From: WTFY01 sp965220875
GTDB taxonomy: Bacteria; Pseudomonadota; Gammaproteobacteria; UBA4575
Length of the DNA stretch: 19,855 nucleotides
Assembly: GCA_965220875.1 (NCBI GenBank)
Contig: CBDCRD010000001.1
Coordinates: 1 to 19,855, forward strand
Direction of reading: 5' to 3'
Position numbers and translations under genes: made by a program. Below, in pieces: positions 1-7,884 of this stretch. The notes beneath the pieces were generated by a model. It was not told the DNA's origin, searched no databases, and worked only from the letters and a program-made list of their open reading frames with translations. Positions within the stretch are counted from its first letter, which is position 1. Every line of letters begins with the position of its first letter.

Positions 1-1063
1 GCAGCATGTTGTGTTGGCGGAGCCCCTACCCAATTAAGCATGCGCAAGGTTTCCCAAAGATCAACGCTATTGTTATGTGTCAAGAAGGAAGAAACTTCAC
101 GGTCTATACGAGAATGGGTCGCGGCCAAATCCTGGGTTGCCTCCCAGACTGCTTTTTGGGGTACGACGATAACACCACCCGTAAACGGATTTCGATACAG
201 ATCGCCCCAAACGGACACCACACCCTTGTTCTTTTCCTCATCGCCCATGCAGTCCAGCTCATTCAAGGCAGGGAACAAATGACTGCCTCGATGGGCTTCA
301 TCATCGCCTTCGCAGGGCAAAATTGCAACGCCAACCACCAGTGCACGCCTGCCAAAGCAGACATTCGAAAGATGACGTGCCATGTCGACCATGATCCCGC
401 TGCCCGTACCGCCGCCGAGACCGAACACTACAGCCACCACGGATTGGCCTGGCAGATTGTCGACATTCTCGGCAAAACGCTTCATCGCATCACGCATCGG
501 ACGTGTGCCGTCATAGTAGCTTTTTGCATAAATGGCTTTTGATACCGAACGCTGAAAGTGTTCCCCTTCCTTGGACAAGCTGATGCCGGAAGGCAGCCAG
601 GGCTCGTAGTTTGGATTCCAGTAGTATCGGGGATATTCGAGTTTTAGAAATTCACGCATTCTGCGCAAACTGTTGAAAAGTTCATCCCGCTCAGGGACTT
701 CAAGCGCCACCGTTTCAACATTTGCAGCATCCCCGGGCAGCTTGTCAGCAAGTTCACGTAGCTGATGGAGATCCTGGTCACCAATGTCCACGGCGAGCAC
801 ATTCAACGGGGCACTGTCGGATTCGACCTGACGTTCTGCTTTCTCTCTTAAAATCTGTGCAATGACGTCTGCGCCTGTTTTGCCTATCCCCACCACTGAA
901 ACCGAGCATGGAGTAGTGTCCTCCGCACCGATTCGATGTATTCCGCGCTGAAGCGCACTCAGCTTCCTCCTGGCCAGCTTTTCTTCAGCTGTCAACGAAG
1001 AAGCGCCTGAGCCTTGGATTTGGAAGGTTTCTTTCTGGGTGATGATGGATTTTTTGTAGCCAT
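1..1063 (-). CDS. Tubulin/FtsZ-superfamily protein, C-terminus beyond the window; start region is out of frame
   Basis: The minus strand is open across the left window edge and encodes a tubulin-like GTPase. About 57 residues in is a Rossmann-type VVGIGKTGADVI, then VLAVDIGDQD, then GLGGGTGSGI at 393-422, the tubulin/FtsZ signature loop in its tubulin (GGGTGSG) rather than FtsZ (GGGTGTG) form. The long segment between the first strand and the signature resembles the bacterial 'tubulin-like' family (Pfam Tubulin_2), not FtsZ. The best start is ATG at 1063 with a strong upstream AAGGAAGGAGG, but that frame ends after 23 codons at TGA 992-994. The tubulin frame continues from TTG at 993-995, overlapping that stop as TTGA. 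The upstream ORF also contains A AAA AAT, a possible -1 slip site, at 1050-1055. Reinitiation, frameshifting and a lesion all remain possible. The family is clear; substrate and partners are unknown. Confidence 0.8.
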
Positions 1064-1158
1064 TTCTGCCTCCTTCCTTATGAACCTGTACTTCTTCCTT
1101 ATGGGCTTGTATTAGGAGTCAGCTCTCGCATTCTCTAACACGAATAGCTTATTGCCAT

Positions 1159-1187
1159 ATTATATGACTTATCCAGCGGGCGCGCAA
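1159..1187 (-). promoter_or_regulatory. Sigma70-like promoter for the tubulin-like gene
   Basis: On the minus strand a -35 TTGCGC (1182-1187) and a perfect -10 TATAAT (1159-1164) are separated by exactly 17 bp. Transcription would begin near 1152, giving a leader of about 90 nt before the ATG at 1063. The position just upstream of the gene makes this a good candidate. It has not been tested. Confidence 0.6.
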
Positions 1188-1319
1188 TAACATAACTCAA
1201 TGTTTTTTCCCATTGTTTATTCCTATCATACCCAGTGACGTCATGTAAGCAATCTATAGAGTTGCCCAAATCATCGTTATCGTTGGATCGCTGTTACATC
1301 CCTGAACCCAATCAAATTT

Positions 1320-1604
1320 TCAAGGCAGAATCAGCGACTGCAACGCCCTCCAGTCAGGGACTGGCAATTCCACTGTATCCGCATGCAACGGACCGGAGTT
1401 AATCTGGATATCCTTCCTGCTATTGACTGCCCCCAAGATCAAACACTGGATCAAGTCATCCGAAATGTCATCAAGCGTCATTTCTGCGCCACACCTGTAA
1501 TGGAAATCGATACGCCATTTCGTGCGAGAGATGCGCTGATATTCATGACAGCAAATTTCTGTCCATTGAACGGTAACATTCTTAATTTCACTACTGGTAT
1601 ACAT
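1320..1604 (-). CDS. Small protein of unknown function, 94 residues
   Basis: I do not recognise this protein. It is read from an ATG with GAGGAG (1612-1617 on the plus strand, reverse complement) seven bases upstream, a strong ribosome site that supports real translation. It has no membrane segment or signal peptide. The N-terminal half contains a Cys-Cys-His cluster (EICCHEYQR) and a third cysteine (HYRCG). The middle is acidic and helical-looking (TLDDISDDLIQCLIL). It lies upstream of the tubulin-like gene on the same strand, with about 256 bp and a separate promoter between them, so the two may be neighbours without being one operon. Confidence 0.55.
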   Translation of the reverse strand: MYTSSEIKNVTVQWTEICCHEYQRISRTKWRIDFHYRCGAEMTLDDISDDLIQCLILGAVNSRKDIQINSGPLHADTVELPVPDWRALQSLILP

Positions 1605-1756
1605 CTATCTACTCCTCATTTTTACCTCTCACGCAAAACTCAGGGAACCTCGTGCAGCCGCTCCAGTGCGTTCATGCTATCACAGGCAAGGCATCGCGAA
1701 ATTCGGCTTCTGTACCCTTTCATGTGCACACTTGTGACAAGCATGTTACAAATTCC

Positions 1757-1784
1757 TTGACAGATGCCGTGATTAGTGAATAAT
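1757..1784 (+). promoter_or_regulatory. Candidate promoter of the urt operon
   Basis: TTGACA (1757-1762) and AATAAT (1779-1784) are spaced by 16 bp, close to a sigma70 consensus. This leaves a leader of about 195 nt before urtA. The rest of 1605-1985 holds no convincing gene. No clear sigma54 or NtrC site is visible. Confidence 0.4.
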
Positions 1785-1985
1785 TTTGTACTGTTCAAAT
1801 AAGACCGGTCCCTGACAGCATTAGCGTAGAATAAATATGGGGATATTCGATGCTTGTACACCTGAATCACTTGCAGTCATGCCTGAAAGGATCGTTCTCG
1901 CATGGCATCCAGATTGAGTCTTACAACAAATCGCCCGTGATACATAACAACACCTGTTCCTTTCCTTTCACTCAGGAGGCTCTCG

Positions 1986-3290
1986 ATGAATAGACGAAAA
2001 TTTCTTAAAAATTCTGCTGTTGCAGCAGGAACTGCCGCTGCAGCCACACTTGCGGACTTTCCGTACTTTTTTGTCAGGAAGTATGCGAAAGCTGCAGAAG
2101 GTGACACCATCAAAGTAGGGATACTCCATTCACTGAGTGGCACCATTGCCATCATCGAACGTTCTCTACACAACGCCGAGCTGCTGGCCATTGATGAAAT
2201 CAATGCTGCAGGCGGAGTCATGGGTAAAATGATCGAGCCTGTAATTGAAGATCCCCAGTCCTTGGTACAGGTCTTTGCAGAAAAGGCGAAAAAGCTGATT
2301 CTTGAGGACAAGGTGGTTGCGGTACTAGGCTGTTACACCTCTGCCAGCCGGCAGTCCGTGTTGCCGGTTTTTGAGCAGCATAACAACGTATTGCTTTACC
2401 CTACATTGTATGAGGCACAGGAATGCAGCAAAAACTGTTTCTACACAGGCTGTGTGCCCAACCAGCAACTGGATGATTTCGTACCCTGGCTCATCGAGAA
2501 TGTTGGTCCGAAGGTTTACATGATCGGGTCCAACTACATCTATCCGAAGGAAACAAACCGTGAAGTTAAGGCACTGCTCAAGGCCTACGGGGGCGAAAAT
2601 GTAGGTGAAGAGTATGCGCCGCTCGGGCATACCGAATTTTCTACCAACATCAACAAAATTGCTGCCAAGCGACCTGACGTTGTATTTTCTGACCTGGTCG
2701 GCGATTCAGTCGTGGCGTTCTACAAGCAATTCCGGCAATTTGGCATTACAGCGGATGACATCATTATCGGAACACCCATTACCACAGAACAGGAAACTGC
2801 GGCGATGGGGCCCGAGAATGCGCTGGGCCACCTGACTTCATTCAATTATTTCCAGTCCGTGGACACCCCAGAGAACAAGAAGTTCGTTGAATCCTACAAG
2901 GCGAAATTTGGTGAAAATGAAGTCACCAATGCCGTCATGGAAGCAGCTTATTTCCAAACACACATGCTGGCCCAGGCACTGGAGAAGATCGGGTCTACCG
3001 AAGCAGATGCACTGATTTATGAAGGTCTGCCCGGACAGGAATATATGGCTCCGGGAGGGAAAGTCAAGATTGATGAGAAGAATCATCACACGTGGCTGTG
3101 GCCCAAGATTGGACGTGCTAACGAGCAAGGCCAGTTTGACATCGTCTGGCAACGTGACGACTGGGTACGCCCCGATCCGTGGGTAGACTTGCTGTACCCC
3201 AACAAGGATTGCGACTTCACCAATCCTGACGTGCTCGAACGCCTCAAGTCCGGAAGTCCGGACCGTTCAGGTACATTCGATCTGAGCTAA
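1986..3290 (+). CDS. urtA: Urea/short-chain amide ABC transporter substrate-binding protein (UrtA-like), Tat-exported
   Basis: This is the periplasmic binding protein of the operon, 434 residues. The start is fixed by AGGAGG at 1974-1979. The N-terminus carries a twin-arginine signal (RRKFLK at residues 3-8), an alanine-rich stretch and a likely cut near AKA (34-36), so it is probably exported folded by Tat. The mature part opens with DTIKVGILHSLSGT, then GCYTSASR (115-122), PNQQ and a long DTPENKKFV region, as in UrtA, FmdD and AmiC type proteins. Where many UrtA proteins read YPVQYEG, this one reads YPTLYEAQECS (138-148), with extra cysteines at CFYTGC. The ligand may therefore be urea, another amide or something else. 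No urease genes are in the window. The family is certain and the ligand is not. Confidence 0.85.
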   Translation: MNRRKFLKNSAVAAGTAAAATLADFPYFFVRKYAKAAEGDTIKVGILHSLSGTIAIIERSLHNAELLAIDEINAAGGVMGKMIEPVIEDPQSLVQVFAEKAKKLILEDKVVAVLGCYTSASRQSVLPVFEQHNNVLLYPTLYEAQECSKNCFYTGCVPNQQLDDFVPWLIENVGPKVYMIGSNYIYPKETNREVKALLKAYGGENVGEEYAPLGHTEFSTNINKIAAKRPDVVFSDLVGDSVVAFYKQFRQFGITADDIIIGTPITTEQETAAMGPENALGHLTSFNYFQSVDTPENKKFVESYKAKFGENEVTNAVMEAAYFQTHMLAQALEKIGSTEADALIYEGLPGQEYMAPGGKVKIDEKNHHTWLWPKIGRANEQGQFDIVWQRDDWVRPDPWVDLLYPNKDCDFTNPDVLERLKSGSPDRSGTFDLS

Positions 3291-3303
3291 ACTGGTCCTC
3301 TCA

Positions 3304-3331
3304 ACGGGTGGCTGTGATCACAGCCACCCGT
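3304..3331. repeat. Perfect 28-bp palindrome between urtA and urtB
   Basis: ACGGGTGGCTGTGA is followed directly by its exact reverse complement. It begins 14 bp after the urtA stop codon and no T-run follows. As RNA it would fold into a long GC-rich hairpin. In ABC operons such hairpins commonly stabilise the upstream mRNA or partly terminate transcription, making the binding protein more abundant than the membrane parts. A dimeric-protein operator is the alternative reading. Confidence 0.75.
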
Positions 3332-3429
3332 ATCAGTTGCCGACTGCGCTCAGTGACACGTTTTTTGCTGCCAATAATGGATACAAAAACATTGAGCAAA
3401 TACAAATCTAGGTAAACCTGGCATTCGGA

Positions 3430-4299
3430 ATGGAATCGATCATCACTCAATTTCTGAATGGGTTCAGTGTTGTAGCCATTCTGATGATTGCAGCCGTGGG
3501 GCTGGCAATCATCTTCGGGGTGGCCGGTGTCATCAACATGGCCCATGGTGAGTTCATCATGGTCGGGGCTTATACCGCTGCAGTGGTCGGTCAGCTTGGC
3601 GGGAATACCTTTATCGCCATTCCTGTGGCATTCCTTGTCGTGGCCTTGCTGGGTTTGGTTGTTGAGAGAAGCATCATCCAGTGGATCTACGAGCGGCCCC
3701 TGGAGACATTGCTGGCCACGTGGGGGGTAGGAATAATCCTGCAGGTTGTCGTGAAGCTCATTTTCGGACCTGAGCTTTACTATGTCGGCGCACCAAAGAT
3801 TCTTGACGGCGGATTTCGGACAATAGGATTGCTGCCTTTCCCCTGGTACCGGCTATTTCTCATCATCCTCGCGATCGTGATCATGATCGTAACCTATCTC
3901 ATTCTTTTCAAAACCGATCTGGGGCTGAAAGTGAGGGCCGTGCGCAGAAATCGCACGATGGCGGGCTGTCTCGGAATCGACACGGCAAAAGTCGATATGA
4001 TCATTTTTGCATTCGGATCAGGTCTTGCGGGGATTGCCGGGGCGGTTTTGGCCCCCATCAAGTCTGTGTCCACCACAATGGGATTCCCCTATGCAGTAGA
4101 CTCGTTCATGGTCCTTGTGCTGGGCGGCGTGGGGAGCCTCTGGGGGGTTGTGGCAGGTTCCGGATTGATCGGTGAAGCCGAGACAATTCTCTCCTTCATA
4201 TACAACAGCGTGATTGGAAAACTGTTGGTCTTCATATTCATCGTCATTGCAATCCGTGTATTCCCGAAAGGCCTCTTCGGGTATCACGAAAGAACATAA
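3430..4299 (+). CDS. urtB: Urea-type ABC transporter permease UrtB
   Basis: This 289-residue inner-membrane permease belongs to the LivH/UrtB branch of the branched-chain amino acid permease family (BPD_transp_2). It has about eight hydrophobic segments. The conserved GVAGVINMAHGEFIMVGAY occurs near residues 30-50, RAVRRNRTMAGCLGID is the cytoplasmic loop that contacts the ATPases, and the end reads RVFPKGLFG. It lacks the long N-terminal extension found in some UrtB proteins. The ATG at 3430 has only a weak ribosome site, and the 139-bp gap after urtA carries the palindrome, so expression below urtA is likely. It should pair with UrtC to form the channel. Confidence 0.85.
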   Translation: MESIITQFLNGFSVVAILMIAAVGLAIIFGVAGVINMAHGEFIMVGAYTAAVVGQLGGNTFIAIPVAFLVVALLGLVVERSIIQWIYERPLETLLATWGVGIILQVVVKLIFGPELYYVGAPKILDGGFRTIGLLPFPWYRLFLIILAIVIMIVTYLILFKTDLGLKVRAVRRNRTMAGCLGIDTAKVDMIIFAFGSGLAGIAGAVLAPIKSVSTTMGFPYAVDSFMVLVLGGVGSLWGVVAGSGLIGEAETILSFIYNSVIGKLLVFIFIVIAIRVFPKGLFGYHERT

Positions 4300-4327
4300 G
4301 TCAATGCAAATCAAGGAGTAGCCAGGC

Positions 4328-5389
4328 ATGGCGCAAGATCGGCAGATATACAGAACTCCAATGTTCCCATTGTGGGCCGTTATCGCAGCAACCGGGATTG
4401 TCCTGGCTATTGCCACGTACCCCTTGTACGGGGCGGCGTATGTGACTTCTCTGCTAGGAAAGTTCCTGTGTTTCTCGATATTTGCTCTGAGCATAGATCT
4501 GATCTGGGGGTTTACTGGAATTCTGAGTCTTGGACAGGGAGTGTATTTTGGAATAGGCGCTTATTTCACTGCATTATCCCTCAAAATCAATTATGCGATG
4601 GTGAATCCCACTCGCTACGGCGGGACCATACCGGATTTCATGGAGTGGAACGGGCTTACTGAATTGCCCGGCTTCATGGCTCCCTTGCAAAGCCTGTCTT
4701 TTTCGGTAGTAGCAGGCCTGTTCTTTGCCACACTACTTGCCTTCATCTTTGGTGTCATCACCTTCAAGAGACACATTTATGGCGTGTACTGTGCGGTGAT
4801 CACACTCGCAGAATCCCTGATCCTCCAAGAGGCCATAATCGAGTATCAAGCCTATACAGGCGGATTTAACGGGATCACGGATTACGGCACCCACGCACAG
4901 ATTAATGTACTCTGGTTGATCCTGGCTGTGACGATCGTATTTTTTGTAATCGGGCGTATCCTCACCCACTCCCGGATCGGGACCGTGCTCAAATCGATTC
5001 GCGACAATGATACCCGTGCTGAATTCATGGGATACAACGTAGCCAACTACCGCATTTTCGTCTTCTGTATTTCCAGCTTCATGGCGGCAGCTGCGGGTGC
5101 GATGTATGCAGCATGGAACGGCATCATTTCATTCCTCGATGCCGGCCCCGTATTTTCCATAGAGGGAGTCATATGGACTGCAGTGGGAGGCAGGGGAACT
5201 ATCATCGGGCCGTTCATTGGTGCATTCCTGGTAAAAGGCTCTGAATTTTTCCTGAGCGGAAAGCTTGCATGGACATGGCAGCTCATCATGGGCGCCCTGT
5301 TCATATTTGTAGTGTTGGTAATGCGTGATGGCATTGTGGGTACTATAGGAAAATGGTTGAACGCCAGAAAAAAACGCACGTCAAACTAA
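4328..5389 (+). CDS. urtC: Urea-type ABC transporter permease UrtC
   Basis: This second permease has 353 residues and belongs to the LivM/UrtC branch. The start is supported by AAGGAG nine bases upstream. Recognisable blocks are GFTGILSLGQGVYFGIGAYF (early), the UrtC-typical periplasmic insert with IPDFMEWNGLTELPGF, GGFNGITDYG, the ATPase-facing loop SIRDNDTRAEFMGYNVANYR, and EGVIWTAVGGRGTIIGPFIG followed by RDGIVG. It begins 28 bp after urtB and ends one base before urtD, so it is translated as part of one message. Confidence 0.87.
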   Translation: MAQDRQIYRTPMFPLWAVIAATGIVLAIATYPLYGAAYVTSLLGKFLCFSIFALSIDLIWGFTGILSLGQGVYFGIGAYFTALSLKINYAMVNPTRYGGTIPDFMEWNGLTELPGFMAPLQSLSFSVVAGLFFATLLAFIFGVITFKRHIYGVYCAVITLAESLILQEAIIEYQAYTGGFNGITDYGTHAQINVLWLILAVTIVFFVIGRILTHSRIGTVLKSIRDNDTRAEFMGYNVANYRIFVFCISSFMAAAAGAMYAAWNGIISFLDAGPVFSIEGVIWTAVGGRGTIIGPFIGAFLVKGSEFFLSGKLAWTWQLIMGALFIFVVLVMRDGIVGTIGKWLNARKKRTSN

Positions 5390-5390
5390 A

Positions 5391-6143
5391 ATGGCTAACA
5401 TCCTCGAAGTCAAAAACCTTACTACGAAAGTAAGTGGCTACACTATCCTGAACAACCTGGACTTCAGTATCCAGGAGAACGAGTTGCGTGTGGTGCTGGG
5501 TCCTAATGGCGCAGGAAAAACCACGCTCATAGACATGATCACAGGAAGGTACAAGCCCAAGGCCGGCAAGATCTATTTCAACGGTGAAGATATCACAGGA
5601 ATGCCGCCTGACAAGATTTTTGTAAAAGGAGTAAGCAGGAAATTTCAAGTTCCCAATTTGTATGAGACGCTATCCGTCTACGACAACATCATGGTGTCCT
5701 TGAAAGGCCGTAGAAAAGTCATCAAGTCGCTCTTCGGCAAAGTCGAAAAGCAGGACAATGACCGAATCTGGGAGATCCTCGATTTCATCAGCCTGTCTGA
5801 CAAGGCGGAAGACAGCGTCGATACGCTTGCGCACGGACAACGGCAATGGCTGGAGCTCGGTATGCTTGTTGCGTCCGAGCCAAAATTATTGCTGCTGGAT
5901 GAGCCCACAACAGGGATGACCAAAGACGGCAAAGACAAAACGGCAGAACTGATTGAAAAGATTGCACAAAATCATTCTGTGATGCTGGTGGAGCATGATA
6001 TGGATGTCGTCAGGAGAATTGCCAAAAATGTCACTGTGCTCGCACAGGGACAGATACTTGCCGAAGGACCCTTGTCCGAAGTGGTGCAGAACAAAGAGGT
6101 AAAGGCGGTTTATCTTGGCAAAGGGGCACAGGATGGGGCTTGA
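5391..6143 (+). CDS. urtD: Urea-type ABC transporter ATP-binding protein UrtD
   Basis: This 250-residue cytoplasmic ATPase drives transport. Walker A is GPNGAGKTT (37-45), the signature is LAHGQRQWLELG in place of LSGGQ, as usual for UrtD/LivG proteins, and Walker B is LLLLDEPTTGMT followed by the H-loop (MLVEHDMD). The gene starts one base after the urtC stop and has no obvious ribosome site of its own, so it is probably translated by coupling. It overlaps urtE. It would act as a heterodimer with UrtE. Confidence 0.88.
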   Translation: MANILEVKNLTTKVSGYTILNNLDFSIQENELRVVLGPNGAGKTTLIDMITGRYKPKAGKIYFNGEDITGMPPDKIFVKGVSRKFQVPNLYETLSVYDNIMVSLKGRRKVIKSLFGKVEKQDNDRIWEILDFISLSDKAEDSVDTLAHGQRQWLELGMLVASEPKLLLLDEPTTGMTKDGKDKTAELIEKIAQNHSVMLVEHDMDVVRRIAKNVTVLAQGQILAEGPLSEVVQNKEVKAVYLGKGAQDGA

Positions 6144-6831
6144 AATACAGGGCATCGATACCTTTTACGGGACAAGCCATATCCTTCACGGTGTAACGCT
6201 GAATGTGCCTGACGGTGCAATGGTCAGCGTGTTGGGGCGCAACGGAGTGGGAAAGTCCACCTTGCTGAAGAGCATAATCGGGATCAACCCCCCTAAGAAT
6301 GGCTCTATCCAGTTCAATGGCGTGGATGTTACGAAAGAAAAAACTCACCACCATGTGAGAGCGGGAATCAGCTACATTCCCCAAGGGCGTGAGATCATCC
6401 CGGATATCAGCGTGTATGAAAACTTAATGGTTGCAATGCGGGGTATAAAAAATCGCAGCAAAAAGATTCCGGCATTTATTTTTGAATATTTCCCGGCACT
6501 GGAGCCAACTCAGAAACGCAAGGGTGGAGTCCTGAGCGGTGGACAGCAGCAACAGCTTGCGATTGCCCGCGCACTCATTCAAGAACCCAGCTTGTTACTG
6601 ATGGATGAACCAACTGAAGGTCTGCAGCCTTCCGTGGTCGAGGAAATCAACACTATAATTCAACGTATCCATAAAGAGAGGAACTGTTCCATATTGTTGG
6701 TGGAGCAAAACCTTGATTTTGTGCGCGATGTCACTGAACACTTTGCAATCATGGATAGCGGTCAAATCGTGGAAGAAGGGGATATCCAGTTATTGACGGA
6801 TGAATTTGCCAGGCAATACCTGTCTGTCTGA
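6133..6831 (+). CDS. urtE: Urea-type ABC transporter ATP-binding protein UrtE
   Basis: This second ATPase has 232 residues from the ATG at 6133, which follows AAGGGGCACAGG and overlaps the end of urtD by 11 bases. A TTG at 6115 would add six residues and is less likely. Walker A is GRNGVGKST (35-43). The Q-loop region contains GISYIPQGREI, characteristic of UrtE/LivF. The signature is LSGGQQQQLAIARAL and Walker B is LLLMDEPTEG. It closes the operon. About 70 bp separate it from the oppositely oriented hydrolase gene. Confidence 0.88.
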   Translation: MGLEIQGIDTFYGTSHILHGVTLNVPDGAMVSVLGRNGVGKSTLLKSIIGINPPKNGSIQFNGVDVTKEKTHHHVRAGISYIPQGREIIPDISVYENLMVAMRGIKNRSKKIPAFIFEYFPALEPTQKRKGGVLSGGQQQQLAIARALIQEPSLLLMDEPTEGLQPSVVEEINTIIQRIHKERNCSILLVEQNLDFVRDVTEHFAIMDSGQIVEEGDIQLLTDEFARQYLSV

Positions 6832-6885
6832 TTTCGAGCTTCAAGCCGTATTCCCGAAAATTTCAAGTCGTCCCTGATACCCGTC

Positions 6886-6906
6886 CTGAACTGCCTGCGG
6901 GTTCAG
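6886..6906. terminator. Weak hairpin between convergent urtE and hydrolase genes
   Basis: CTGAAC (6886-6891) and GTTCAG (6901-6906) form a 6-bp stem with a 9-base loop between the two converging genes, reaching into the hydrolase stop codon. No T-run follows on either strand, so terminator function is only a possibility. Confidence 0.25.
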
Positions 6907-7751
6907 AGGTCACGCAGAAATGCATCCAGCGCTTCAACACACTCAGGCTCAGCTAGAGTCGGGGCATGACCCGTCCCGGAGACGGTCACCAGGCGAGCAC
7001 CAGGATATTCTCGGCCCAACTGCGCGAAACTTTCTTCGGAAAACATTTCCGAGACCTCACCGCGGAAAGCGAGCAGAGGAATCGGGTGCAGCTTGCGGAA
7101 ATAAGGCCAAAGGTCCGTGAACGCACCCTTGGACTTGATCCATGGCTTGGCGATACTTACATCCCAATCGAAGTGCAGCAGCCCATCCTTCCCTCTGCGA
7201 AAGGTGTTGCGAACCATTGTCTCGAACAGTTCCGCAGTTTGAAAGGCAGTACTGGACCCATGTGTCATGATGGATTCTCGTGCACTCTCCCAGTCTGGCT
7301 GGGGTCGATCGACACAGACATAGTCAAGCACTCCTTGCAGCTTCTCGTGCTCAAATTCCGGCCCGACGTCGTTGAGTACGATGCCAGCGATGGACAACGG
7401 CATAAAGAGACCAAGGATCAATGCCAGTAAGCCGCCATATGAAGTTCCAACCACGACAACCTTATGGATATTGCTTTGGGAGATTAATTGCGTGATATCG
7501 CTGATATAGGTCTCCAGTCGATAATTGTGCCAGTCCGGATCATAGTCCGAACGTCCTGTCCCGCGAAGGTCTGGGCACAACACCCGGCGTTTTCTGGCAA
7601 GCCTTGATGCAACCAGGTCGAAATCTCCAGCGTTACGGGTAAACCCGGCAAGACAAAGCACAGGAGTTGTTGTGGATGCCTGATCGCCATACTCGCGAAA
7701 GTAGAGGCTTAGACCATCCCTGGTAATGAACCGGTGCTCTGAATATGCCAT
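6903..7751 (-). CDS. Alpha/beta-fold hydrolase
   Basis: This 282-residue soluble hydrolase has no signal peptide. After FITRDGLSLYFREYG come LAGFTRNAGDFD (oxyanion region), PDLRGTGRSDY, the nucleophile elbow GTSYGG (Ser104) and GTGHAPTLAEPE with the catalytic His262. The acid position reads RGEVSEMFSEE. Relatives usually have Asp there, whereas Glu235 is the candidate here. The start is the ATG at 7751. The frame stays open to 7886, but that would overlap the divergent gene and the extra residues look non-homologous. The substrate cannot be read from sequence. Esters, lactones or C-C bonds are all handled by this superfamily. Divergent orientation from the steroid-reductase-like gene is suggestive only. 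Confidence 0.8.
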   Translation of the reverse strand: MAYSEHRFITRDGLSLYFREYGDQASTTTPVLCLAGFTRNAGDFDLVASRLARKRRVLCPDLRGTGRSDYDPDWHNYRLETYISDITQLISQSNIHKVVVVGTSYGGLLALILGLFMPLSIAGIVLNDVGPEFEHEKLQGVLDYVCVDRPQPDWESARESIMTHGSSTAFQTAELFETMVRNTFRRGKDGLLHFDWDVSIAKPWIKSKGAFTDLWPYFRKLHPIPLLAFRGEVSEMFSEESFAQLGREYPGARLVTVSGTGHAPTLAEPECVEALDAFLRDL

Positions 7752-7827
7752 CGTAGCAGTCGTCCCTTCAAAATTCAGAACCTGACTTTTACTGAACCAC
7801 TGCCACCAGTCAAGACACAGATACATC

Positions 7828-7856
7828 CTGCAAACCTGGGGGCAATCTCCTAAAAT
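7828..7856 (+). promoter_or_regulatory. Possible promoter of the steroid-reductase-like gene
   Basis: CTGCAA (7828-7833) and TAAAAT (7851-7856) are spaced by 17 bp, about 30 bp before the ATG at 7885. The -35 match is poor, so this is a weak call. The 133-bp gap between the two divergent starts must carry both promoters. Confidence 0.3.
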
Positions 7857-7884
7857 GCTGGCATGATCAGGAAAAAATGCCAAC

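Noticed and set aside
1640..1870. 76-codon minus-strand ORF upstream of the 94-residue gene
   Set aside because: It has no ribosome site, starts at GTG, has unlikely composition and lies over the probable urt promoter.
1900..1920. Possible sigma54 site (TGGCATCCAGATTGA) before urtA
   Set aside because: The invariant downstream GC is replaced by GA and there is no NtrC-type site nearby.
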